Source: Gemella haemolysans ATCC 10379 (GTDB lineage Bacteria > Bacillota > Bacilli > Staphylococcales > Gemellaceae). From it: 64,000 nt of DNA. Numbering within the stretch: position 1 is the first letter of the stretch; every line of letters begins with the position of its first letter. Of this stretch, positions 56,947 through 64,000 are shown piece after piece. The stretch covers positions 62,001 through 126,000 of the forward strand of contig NZ_ACDZ02000011.1 of the NCBI RefSeq assembly GCF_000173915.1, in the 5' to 3' direction. The notes beneath the pieces were generated by a model. The model was not told the origin of the DNA, did not search any database, and was given only the letters and a program-made list of their open reading frames with translations. Position numbers and translations under genes: made by a program.

Positions 56947-57340
56947 TGTTTTTCTTTGAGTGATCGCGGCAGTAATGCTGAGGAAAGTCCATACTCACAC
57001 AAGCTGAGATGCTTGTAGTGTTCAACGCTAAACGAAAAAATAAGTTTAGGCACCTTATGGTGACGGCAGAAAATATGACCTAAGTAGTTTTCTATATGGT
57101 TATATGTCTTGAAAGTGCCACAGTGACGGAGTTCTTATAGAAATATAAGAAGTGGAACGCGGTAAACCCCTTGAGTGAGCAATTCAAATTTTGGTAGAAG
57201 CACTTATTCCACAGAAATGAATGTAGGAATAGGAAATATGTATATATTTAGACAGATGATCACAGCTATTTTTACGAGAGTAGACTAGTCTCGTTCGAGT
57301 AAGATAGATACAGAATATGGCTTATGATAAGAAAAACAAC
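56947..57340 (+). ncRNA. rnpB: RNase P RNA, Bacillus (B) type
   Basis: Catalytic RNA that removes 5' leaders from tRNA precursors. The universal 5' core GAGGAAAGTCCATACTC and the 3' core ACAGAATATGGCTTAT (the two halves of P4) are present. P1 forms between GTTTTTCTT (56948-56956) and AAGAAAAAC (57329-57337). The length of about 394 nt and the TGATCGCGGCAG start are typical of the B type. A G/C-rich terminator follows directly. Confidence 0.95.
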
Positions 57341-57348
57341 TAGTTCTA

Positions 57349-57373
57349 GGGGCTCTTAGGAGCCCCTTTTTTT
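57349..57373 (+). terminator. Terminator of rnpB
   Basis: GGGGCTC-TTAG-GAGCCCC followed by seven T, the most G/C-rich hairpin in the window. Confidence 0.93.
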
Positions 57374-57385
57374 AAGGAGGAAGAA

Positions 57386-58513
57386 ATGAATTTTAATTTA
57401 GTAGCAACAACCCCTATGGGAATTGAAGCAATAGTAGCTAAAGAAGTGCAAGAATTAGGTTATGAAACAAAAGTAGAAAACGGGAGAGTGTTCTATTCAG
57501 GAGATAAGAGAGCAATAGTACGTTCGAATCTATGGTTAAGATGTGCAGATAGGGTTAAAATCGTAGTTGCACAATTTCCTGCGTATACTTTCGAAGAACT
57601 TTTTGAAAAAACTAAAGAAATAGAATGGGATAAGTATCTACCAGTAGATGCCAAATTCCCTGTAGATGGACGAAGTCATAAGTCTACATTATTCAGTGTT
57701 TCTGACTGTCAATCAATCGTTAAAAAAGCAATTGTTGAGAAAATGAAAAAAAGCTATGGAGTTACAGGTTGGTTAACGGAGACTGGAGCTAGATATAGAT
57801 TAGAGATTATTATGTTAAATGATATTGCGACTATTCTATTAGATACTTCTGGAGATGGACTGCATAAGCGTGGATACCGAGCTAAACAAGGGACAGCACC
57901 ATTAAAAGAAACATTAGCAGCAGCAATGGTTAAACTTACAAACTGGAAAGGTGAAACACCATTATACGATCTATTTTGTGGATCGGGAACATTATTAATT
58001 GAAGCGGCAATGGCAGCACAAAATATGGCACCTGGAATCAATAGAAACTTTGACTTTGAAAAATGGCCTTGGATGCCTAAAAGTCTTGTAGATGAAGAAA
58101 GAAATAAGGCGGAGGATCTAATTGATTATGATAAAGAATTAGAATTATATGGTTCCGATATTGACCCTAAGATGATAGCAACTGCTGAAAATAATGCTGA
58201 AGAAATAGGATTAGCAGGTGTTATTAAGTTTAAACAAATGTCAGTTTTTGACTTTGTGGCGAAGAAGGAAACTGGTTGTGTGATTGCCAACCCACCGTAT
58301 GGAGAACGTTTAGGTGAGAAAAAAGAGGTAGAGGCGATGTATAAGTTTTTAGGGACTGAACTAAAAAATAAAAAACATTGGTCACTTTACTTATTAACTT
58401 CTCATAAAATGTTTGAACATTTATATGGTAAAAAGGCGACAAAAAGAAGAAAGCTATTTAATGGTTCCATTGAATGTACCTATTATCAATACTGGGGAGA
58501 AAAATTAAGATAA
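57386..58513 (+). CDS. ypsC: THUMP domain RNA methyltransferase (YpsC/RlmL-like)
   Basis: A 375-residue SAM-dependent methyltransferase. An N-terminal ferredoxin-like/THUMP RNA-binding part (about 1-160) precedes a Rossmann domain with LYDLFCGSGTLLIEAA and the catalytic NPPYGER motif. It corresponds to the N-terminal half of Escherichia coli RlmKL, which makes m2G in 23S rRNA; the exact target base here is inferred. AAGGAGG precedes the ATG. In Bacillus subtilis ypsC also lies beside rnpB. Confidence 0.9.
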   Translation: MNFNLVATTPMGIEAIVAKEVQELGYETKVENGRVFYSGDKRAIVRSNLWLRCADRVKIVVAQFPAYTFEELFEKTKEIEWDKYLPVDAKFPVDGRSHKSTLFSVSDCQSIVKKAIVEKMKKSYGVTGWLTETGARYRLEIIMLNDIATILLDTSGDGLHKRGYRAKQGTAPLKETLAAAMVKLTNWKGETPLYDLFCGSGTLLIEAAMAAQNMAPGINRNFDFEKWPWMPKSLVDEERNKAEDLIDYDKELELYGSDIDPKMIATAENNAEEIGLAGVIKFKQMSVFDFVAKKETGCVIANPPYGERLGEKKEVEAMYKFLGTELKNKKHWSLYLLTSHKMFEHLYGKKATKRRKLFNGSIECTYYQYWGEKLR

Positions 58514-58590
58514 CATTTGACAATTATAAAAATATATCATAAAATAAGGATGTAAGTAGAGTTATATTATAAAGAAAAGAGGTTGAGTTT

Positions 58591-59094
58591 ATGCATTTAA
58601 CAAAAAGTACTGAACAAGCAATCTGTATAATGGTAATGTTATACCTTCAAGATAGGCATGTTTTCTTAAATTCTAAGGAAATAAGCCAGCGTTTAAATAT
58701 TTCTCCAACGTATCTGAAAAAAATTATGAGAAAATTGGTTGTCAATGATTTAGTAAAAGCTAACACTGGTATTGGCGGGGGATATAAATATAAATCAAAT
58801 AAAAAAGTTACTTTATATGACGTATATGTAGCGCTAAATGATGAAGTAGAAATATTTGCTTTAAAAACAGATTATGTGTCTAAAATTTTTGAAGGTGCGT
58901 TAGCAGTTGATAAACGTTATAGCAAGTATTTGAAAAAAGTTAACACTGTAAATAAAGCTATAAAATCTTCATTAGAAGAAATTACAATTGAAAACTTAGT
59001 TGAAGATATTCTAGAAGAGAATTCTAAAATAAGATTAGATTGGAATAATTGGGAAGACGAATTTGAAAGGGTAAACGTCTTCTTTAAAGGATAA
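58591..59094 (+). CDS. Rrf2 family transcriptional regulator
   Basis: A 167-residue regulator. The Rrf2 winged helix covers about residues 1-80: LTKSTEQAICIMVMLYLQD, then SKEISQRLNISPTYLKKIMRKLV and a GIGGGYKYK wing. The only Cys is at position 12, so it lacks the three cysteines that hold an Fe-S cluster in IscR or NsrR. It may sense something else or be a ligand-free repressor. AGAGGTTGAG precedes the ATG. A flavodoxin gene converges on it from the other strand. Confidence 0.88.
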   Translation: MHLTKSTEQAICIMVMLYLQDRHVFLNSKEISQRLNISPTYLKKIMRKLVVNDLVKANTGIGGGYKYKSNKKVTLYDVYVALNDEVEIFALKTDYVSKIFEGALAVDKRYSKYLKKVNTVNKAIKSSLEEITIENLVEDILEENSKIRLDWNNWEDEFERVNVFFKG

Positions 59095-59132
59095 AAAAGA
59101 ACGGTTATGAAAATTCATAACCGTTCTTTTTA
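59094..59132. terminator. Bidirectional terminator between the Rrf2 gene and the flavodoxin gene
   Basis: Perfect stem AAAGAACGGTTATGAA with TTCATAACCGTTCTTT and a 2-nt centre, with an A run on the left and a T run on the right. Confidence 0.9.
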
Positions 59133-59579
59133 TTATAAAGCACTAGCAAATGATTCGATAAATTTATCGATATTTTCAAAGTCTTCGTCTGTATCTGCTT
59201 CGATTTCAATTTTAAGGTTTTCTGTTGGGTTAGTTGCACCAGTTTTAGCAATTTGTTCGTTGAATTGATCTACAGAAACACAATATTCATCATAAATTGT
59301 GTCACCAGTACCTATAACTCCATAGATTTTTCCTTCATAGTCTTTATCAGCAAGTGCTTCGAAAAATTCTTCCATTTCCTCTGGTAGCTCTCCTTCACCG
59401 TATGTGTATGTAGCTACGATAAATGCATCTGCATCATCAAGAAAATCAAAATCTTCCATATCTTCGATAAATAATTTTTCTATTTCTAATCCTTTTTCTT
59501 CTTCGAATTTTTCTATCATTAAATCAGATAACATTTCAGTATTACCTGTTAAACTCGCATAAACTAATTTAATATTCAA
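59133..59579 (-). CDS. Flavodoxin
   Basis: A 148-residue FMN electron carrier. The phosphate-binding loop ASLTGNTE is at residues 8-15; YTYGEGELPEEM and GTGDTIYDEYC form the flavin-facing loops. It is very acidic, as flavodoxins are. The start is TTG at 59579, 7 nt after GGAGGG; no ATG is available. Candidate partners are pyruvate:flavodoxin oxidoreductase or ribonucleotide reductase activase, neither encoded here. Confidence 0.92.
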   Translation of the reverse strand: MNIKLVYASLTGNTEMLSDLMIEKFEEEKGLEIEKLFIEDMEDFDFLDDADAFIVATYTYGEGELPEEMEEFFEALADKDYEGKIYGVIGTGDTIYDEYCVSVDQFNEQIAKTGATNPTENLKIEIEADTDEDFENIDKFIESFASAL

Positions 59580-59724
59580 AAAGGTCCCTCCGTTCTATTT
59601 ATATATAAATGATAACTATTCCCTATTATAACGTATAAGAAAAGTTAAGTAAACAAAAACATTTTATAATATTTATTTTGAGCAAAATTATTGAAAATTT
59701 GTGAAAAATATAGTTTAATTTTAC

Positions 59725-59730
59725 TATAAT
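59725..59730 (+). promoter_or_regulatory. -10 box of the tcyP leader transcript
   Basis: Consensus TATAAT with only a weak TGAAAA at the -35 position 17 nt upstream. Transcription would start about 3 nt before the leader ORF's ribosome binding site. Confidence 0.4.
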
Positions 59731-59750
59731 TTTCATCTTGGAGGTACAGT

Positions 59751-59804
59751 ATGGAAAAAGGTTTAATTCTTTTCCATTTTATCTGTAGTAGGAGTAAAAT
59801 TTAA
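59751..59804 (+). CDS. Short leader peptide ORF before tcyP (17 aa)
   Basis: ATG with a strong GGAGG 6 nt upstream, reading MEKGLILFHFICSRSKI and stopping at TAA. A 9-bp hairpin (GTAAAATTT/AAATTTTAC, 59794-59818) overlaps its last codons, and a second hairpin (ATGAGTA/TACTCAT, 59833-59849) ends 4 nt before the tcyP ribosome binding site. The single Cys codon near the end and the cystine transporter downstream suggest translational attenuation, but this is inference. There is no T run after either hairpin, so transcriptional attenuation is unlikely. Confidence 0.45.
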   Translation: MEKGLILFHFICSRSKI

Positions 59805-59866
59805 TATTAAAATTTTACAAATATAAATAGAAGATGAGTAATATACTCATTGTGGAGGATAGATAA

Positions 59867-61267
59867 ATGGAAAACAAATTTACATTTTTTGAGAAATTTA
59901 TTATGATTTCTACAAAAGAAACTTTATTATTTTTATTAGTACTTTTTGGGTTATTTTACTTTATGTATTATCTAGCACAAAAAAGAGTTAGTTCTTCAAA
60001 ACGAACTTTATTATCAACAGCAATTGGTTTACTTTTAGGTATTGCTATTCAAGCATATTCAGGATTCAGCGATGAACCAATGAAAATTAAATATGTTGCT
60101 GAGATTACGACTTGGTATTCACTATTCGGTAATGGTTTCATCGATTTAATTAAGATGTTGATAATTCCATTGGTACTTGTCTCAATAATTAATGTTATTG
60201 TTAATATTAATGCAAATACAGACGTTAAAAAATTAACACGTTTAACATTGATTATTACATTAGGTATGGTAGCAATTAGTTCAATCGTTGGATTTATAGT
60301 CTCTTCAGTATTTAAACTTGGAAGTAGTTCTATTGTATTAGGAAACGGAGAAAGTAAAATTAAAGAAGTGAAGAATGTTGTAACAATTATTCGAGAATTA
60401 ATTCCTTCGAATCCAATAAAAGCAATGGTTGATTTTAACGTTATCGGTATAGTTATCTTTGCAATGTTTATAGGCTTAGCAGCAAGATATATTCAAAATA
60501 AAGATGAAAACAAAGTTAAGACTTTTATTGATTATATCGCCAACTTACATGCTATAATTTCTCGTATGACAGTCCTAGTAATTAGATTATTACCCTATGC
60601 AGTAATCCCATTACTAGCCAACACAATTGCACAAAGAGGATTAAAATCAATTAAAGATGTACTATTATTTATTGCTTTACTATATGTAGCCGTAGTAATT
60701 CAATTCATTATTCAAGGATTATTCTTAGTTTTACACGGTGTTTCACCAGTTACATATTTCAAAAAAGCAAGTAAACCTTTAGTCTTAGCATTTACATCAC
60801 GTTCAAGTGCAGGTACTTTACCTTTAACAATTAGTACATTAACTAAAGAAATGGGTGTTAACCAATCAACAGCTAACTTTGTTGCTTCATTCTCATCTAC
60901 AGCAGGAATGCAAGGATGTGCGGGAATTTATCCGACTATGTTAGTTGTGTTCTTGGCTAATGCAAATGGAATCACTATTGATGCAACATTATTCATTATG
61001 ACTGTGGTTGTGGTAACATTAGGTTCAGTAGGTATTGCAGGAGTTCCGGGAACAGCAATTACTGCCGCTTCAGTTTCAGTAAATGGAGTAGGTTTTGGGG
61101 CATTATTTAACCAAATTAATCCAATCTTAGCAGTAGATCCGATCTTAGATATGGGACGTACATGCTTAAACGTTAGTGGTGGTATGACAAACTCAATCAT
61201 GGTTGATAAGCATTTAGGTTTATTTAGTAAAGATAAATTTAATGAGTTTAAAAAGGTAACAGAATAG
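59867..61267 (+). CDS. tcyP: L-cystine transporter, TcyP type (dicarboxylate/amino acid:cation symporter)
   Basis: A 466-residue DAACS-family symporter with about eight TM helices and two re-entrant loops. FTSRSSAGTLPLTISTLTKEMGV carries the Ser-rich loop, and VGIAGVPGTAITAASVS and the DMGRTCLNVSGG region line the substrate and cation site. The last part and overall length match TcyP, which imports L-cystine. GGAGG precedes the ATG after two leader hairpins. It would supply cysteine and sulphur to the cell. Confidence 0.86.
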   Translation: MENKFTFFEKFIMISTKETLLFLLVLFGLFYFMYYLAQKRVSSSKRTLLSTAIGLLLGIAIQAYSGFSDEPMKIKYVAEITTWYSLFGNGFIDLIKMLIIPLVLVSIINVIVNINANTDVKKLTRLTLIITLGMVAISSIVGFIVSSVFKLGSSSIVLGNGESKIKEVKNVVTIIRELIPSNPIKAMVDFNVIGIVIFAMFIGLAARYIQNKDENKVKTFIDYIANLHAIISRMTVLVIRLLPYAVIPLLANTIAQRGLKSIKDVLLFIALLYVAVVIQFIIQGLFLVLHGVSPVTYFKKASKPLVLAFTSRSSAGTLPLTISTLTKEMGVNQSTANFVASFSSTAGMQGCAGIYPTMLVVFLANANGITIDATLFIMTVVVVTLGSVGIAGVPGTAITAASVSVNGVGFGALFNQINPILAVDPILDMGRTCLNVSGGMTNSIMVDKHLGLFSKDKFNEFKKVTE

Positions 61268-61273
61268 ACAAAT

Positions 61274-61304
61274 TAATCGCAGTGTAAAGATACTGCGATT
61301 TTTT
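61274..61304 (+). terminator. Terminator of tcyP
   Basis: AATCGCAGT with ACTGCGATT around GTAAAGAT, followed by a T run. Confidence 0.87.
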
Positions 61305-61521
61305 GTATTCAAATTTTACAGTTGATATAGCAAAAATATAAAAACTATATTATTAAAATGTAGAAGTTATTTGAAATATAAAATAACAAAACTTATAATA
61401 TGTATATTATTAGTTTTTTTGTTCGCAATATGATAATATAATAAAGGTAAAAATTTAGTAATATATCAAAATTTTGGTCAAAGCATTATTTTGCAATTAC
61501 GTTAAAATATATGGAGGTACT

Positions 61522-63405
61522 ATGACTGAATTTTTAAAAGAATATGATGTTATTGTAATTGGTGGAGGACATGCCGGAATTGAGGCAGCCCATGCAGCAA
61601 GTAGAAAAGGTGTTAAAACTTTAATGATTACAATTAACTTAGATACTATTGGTTTTATGCCATGTAACCCGAGTGTAGGAGGACCGGCAAAAGGTATTGT
61701 TGTTCGTGAAGTAGATGCACTAGGTGGTCTAATGGGACGAGTAGCTGATAAAACTAATATTCAAAGTAAAATGTTAAATACTGCAAAAGGTCCAGCAGTT
61801 CGTGCACTAAGAATGCAATCTGATAAGGTAGAATACCAACTAGAGATGAAGAGGATTTTAGAAGATACTCCAAATCTAGATATTGAGCAAGCAATGGTAC
61901 GTGAACTTATTATTGAAGATAATAAAGTGGTTGGTCTAAGAACAATGCTAGGTACAGCATATAAGGCTAAGACAATAATTATCACAACTGGTACTTATTT
62001 ACGTGGTGAAATCGTAATTGGAGATATTAAATATTCTTCAGGACCAAACCATCAGATGCCATCTATAGATCTTGCAAAACAATTAGAAGAATTAGGTTTT
62101 GATTTAGTTAGATTTAAAACTGGAACACCACCAAGGGTTAATGCTGATAGCGTAGATTTTTCAAAAACAGCAATTCAGCCGGGGGATGATGAGGAGCATG
62201 CATTTAGTTATGAGACTAAAGAATTTGTAAAAGATCAGGTTCCTTGTTGGTTAACTTATACTAATACAAGTACACATGAAATTATTGATAAAAACTTAGG
62301 GCGTTCTGCAATGTATTCTGGAGTAATAAAAGGAACAGGACCAAGATATTGTCCAAGTATTGAAGATAAATATGTTCGTTTTAATGATAAGGAAAGACAC
62401 CAACTTTTCTTAGAACCAGAAGGTAGAAATACTAAAGAAATCTATGTTCAAGGTTTATCAACTTCTTTACCTGATGATGTACAAAGAGACATGGTTCGAA
62501 GTATTGCAGGGCTAGAAAATGCAGTAATTATGCGTAATGGTTATGCTATTGAGTATGATGCTGTAAATCCAACAACACTTTGGCCAACATTAGAGACAAA
62601 ATTAATCGATGGATTATTTACAGCTGGTCAGATTAATGGTACAAGTGGTTATGAGGAAGCTGCAGGTCAAGGAATTATGGCAGGAATAAATGCCGCATGT
62701 AAAGTGCTAGGCGAGGAACCGATGATTCTAGGTCGTGATGAAGCATATATTGGAGTGCTTATTGATGATTTAGTAACAAAAGGAACAAATGAACCATATA
62801 GACTTCTAACTTCAAGAGCGGAACATAGATTACTTCTACGTCATGATAATGCAGATATGCGTTTAACAGAAAAAGCTTATAATTATGGCTTAGTAACTGA
62901 AGAAAGATACAATATATTCTGTGAAAAACGTAGTATGGTAGCTGATGAAATAGAAAGACTTAAGACTTTTAGAATAACTCCAACAGCTGCAACTTTAGAA
63001 AAATTAGCAGAGTTAAATAGTGCGGAAATTCGTGATGGAATTTTAGCCATTGATATGCTGAGACGTCCCGAATTATCTCATGCAAATGTACTTTATTTAG
63101 CAAATGATAAAACGGTTTTACCTAAAGACGTAGTAGAACAGGTTGAAATTGAGGTTAAATATGAAGGGTATATTAAAAAATCTATTCAACAAGTTGAAAA
63201 ACTTAAAAAAATGAATGAGATGAAAATACCAACAGATCTAAATTATGATGATGTACCAAGTTTAGCTTTAGAAGCAAGGGAAAAACTAAAAAAAGTTTTA
63301 CCATTAACTATTGGACAAGCATCTCGTATATCAGGAGTTAATCCAGCGGATATTTCTATTCTATTAGTATACTTAGAACAAAGAAGAGGTATGAATAATG
63401 AATAA
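61522..63405 (+). CDS. mnmG: tRNA U34 carboxymethylaminomethyl synthase subunit MnmG (GidA)
   Basis: FAD- and folate/NADH-dependent enzyme that with MnmE modifies the wobble uridine of several tRNAs. The FAD motif GGGHAG is at residues 14-19; [14 protein letters not shown] carries the conserved Cys. Length 627 residues, like the Bacillus protein. The frame is open to 61474, but GGAGG fits the ATG at 61522. rsmG starts 8 nt before the end of this gene, the standard mnmG-rsmG arrangement near the replication origin in many bacteria. Confidence 0.95.
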   Translation: MTEFLKEYDVIVIGGGHAGIEAAHAASRKGVKTLMITINLDTIGFMPCNPSVGGPAKGIVVREVDALGGLMGRVADKTNIQSKMLNTAKGPAVRALRMQSDKVEYQLEMKRILEDTPNLDIEQAMVRELIIEDNKVVGLRTMLGTAYKAKTIIITTGTYLRGEIVIGDIKYSSGPNHQMPSIDLAKQLEELGFDLVRFKTGTPPRVNADSVDFSKTAIQPGDDEEHAFSYETKEFVKDQVPCWLTYTNTSTHEIIDKNLGRSAMYSGVIKGTGPRYCPSIEDKYVRFNDKERHQLFLEPEGRNTKEIYVQGLSTSLPDDVQRDMVRSIAGLENAVIMRNGYAIEYDAVNPTTLWPTLETKLIDGLFTAGQINGTSGYEEAAGQGIMAGINAACKVLGEEPMILGRDEAYIGVLIDDLVTKGTNEPYRLLTSRAEHRLLLRHDNADMRLTEKAYNYGLVTEERYNIFCEKRSMVADEIERLKTFRITPTAATLEKLAELNSAEIRDGILAIDMLRRPELSHANVLYLANDKTVLPKDVVEQVEIEVKYEGYIKKSIQQVEKLKKMNEMKIPTDLNYDDVPSLALEAREKLKKVLPLTIGQASRISGVNPADISILLVYLEQRRGMNNE

Positions 63406-64000
63406 GGAACAGTTCTATAATGCTGTGAAAGAAAAGGTAGGTATAGAATTATCGGAACTTCAAAAAGATCAGTATAGTAAATACTATGATTTAGTTGTAG
63501 AATGGAATCAAAAAATCAATCTCACGGCTATTACTGAAGAAGATGAGTTCTATACAAAACATTTCTTTGATTCGATTTCATTAGCATTTTATAAAGACTA
63601 TTCAAATATTGAAAGTATTTGCGATGTGGGAAGCGGTGCAGGATTTCCGTCTATTCCACTAAAAATATTATACCCAAATTTAAAAGTTACCATTGTTGAT
63701 TCTTTAAATAAACGTATTAAGTTTTTAAATCTAGTTAAAGATGAACTTGGACTTACTGATTGTAATTTTGTTCATGCAAGAGCGGAAGAGTTTGGTCAAA
63801 ATAAAGAATACAGAGAAAGTTTCGAAATAGTCACTGCTAGAGCGGTAGCAAGATTAAATATATTAGCTGAGCTTTGTTTACCATTAGTTAAGAAAGATGG
63901 TTACTTCTTAAGTTTAAAAGCTCAAAAAGCTGAAGAAGAGACTAATGAAGCAATAAATGCAATAAAACTTTTAGGTGGAAAATTAGAGAAAGATCTTGAA
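63398..64000 (+). CDS. rsmG: 16S rRNA (guanine527-N7)-methyltransferase RsmG, partial
   Basis: The first 201 residues of RsmG (GidB); the gene runs off the window end. The SAM-binding motif [13 protein letters not shown] and the following [11 protein letters not shown] are characteristic. [10 protein letters not shown] near the N-terminus is also conserved. It methylates G527 in the 530 loop of 16S rRNA, the site linked to streptomycin response. Its ATG overlaps the end of mnmG, implying translational coupling; GAGGT in mnmG serves as ribosome binding site. Confidence 0.93.
   Translation, partial: MNKEQFYNAVKEKVGIELSELQKDQYSKYYDLVVEWNQKINLTAITEEDEFYTKHFFDSISLAFYKDYSNIESICDVGSGAGFPSIPLKILYPNLKVTIVDSLNKRIKFLNLVKDELGLTDCNFVHARAEEFGQNKEYRESFEIVTARAVARLNILAELCLPLVKKDGYFLSLKAQKAEEETNEAINAIKLLGGKLEKDLE

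Overview
The window is a 64 kb stretch of an AT-rich, Gram-positive (Bacillota) chromosome. Most genes lie on the + strand with short spacers, AGGAGG-type ribosome binding sites, and strong stem-loop/T-run terminators at most transcription-unit ends. Class IA dihydroorotate dehydrogenase, lactate permease, NADH oxidase, CtsR control of groESL and a TcyP-like cystine transporter suggest a small-genome, catalase-poor, fermentative coccus. Gemella is my best guess, from general resemblance only. Several genes start with TTG or GTG (pbuX, folE, the MurJ-like flippase, the flavodoxin, rsuA). I see no insertion sequence, prophage, CRISPR array, tRNA or rRNA gene.

Layout: 0-3.5 kb fusA-tuf and their terminator. 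3.5-14.6 kb is an accessory-like zone: a candidate small RNA, a hydrolase, an HrtAB-like ABC transporter, TraX-like, lipoprotein and unknown genes, a DUF1722 plus pyrimidine-dimer-glycosylase pair, a MarR/glyoxalase III/flavin oxidoreductase electrophile-stress unit, a DUF302 protein, and a 200-bp hairpin element. 14.6-17.2 kb pyrD and a purine-riboswitch-controlled permease. 17.3-26.1 kb ctsR-clpC-radA-yacL-secG-rnr-smpB. 26.6-30.4 kb lctP and typA. 30.4-31.5 kb a small minus-strand operon with a Ser-rich secreted protein. 31.7-34 kb gpsA, HU, folE and a TRAP-like gene. 34-35.4 kb minus-strand nox. 35.7-38 kb groESL and trxA. 38-40 kb glnRA (minus strand). 40-48.9 kb flippase, rsuA, pepV, ccrZ-like, HAD phosphatase, map, topA. 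49-55.9 kb brnQ, a degenerate ABC pair, terC, rqcH, azlCD. 56-58.5 kb gmk-rpoZ-rnpB-methyltransferase. 58.6-64 kb an Rrf2 regulator, flavodoxin, tcyP with a leader ORF, mnmG and rsmG (cut by the window end).

The most striking observation is the minus-strand NADH oxidase at 34056-35417. Its frame is open over 453 codons except for one TGA, which sits at codon 42, the position of the redox-active cysteine of the Nox/Npx family (active-site His10 is also in place). Starting 14 nt after that TGA is a perfect 7-bp stem with a GGGAC loop, which has the geometry of a bacterial SECIS element. This reads as a selenocysteine-containing NADH oxidase rather than a pseudogene; a simple caller would report only the downstream 312-residue fragment.

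Second is a short TRAP (MtrB) homologue in the conserved HU-folE-mtrB order that has lost the tryptophan-binding loop and two of the three RNA-binding basic residues. Other points of interest are a promoter-to-terminator small RNA with three hairpins, MarR operators shared by two promoters, CtsR boxes on both ctsR and groESL with no mcsA, mcsB or disA in the cluster, a pseudo-ATPase ABC pair, azlC interrupted by TAA, and a possible cysteine leader peptide before tcyP.
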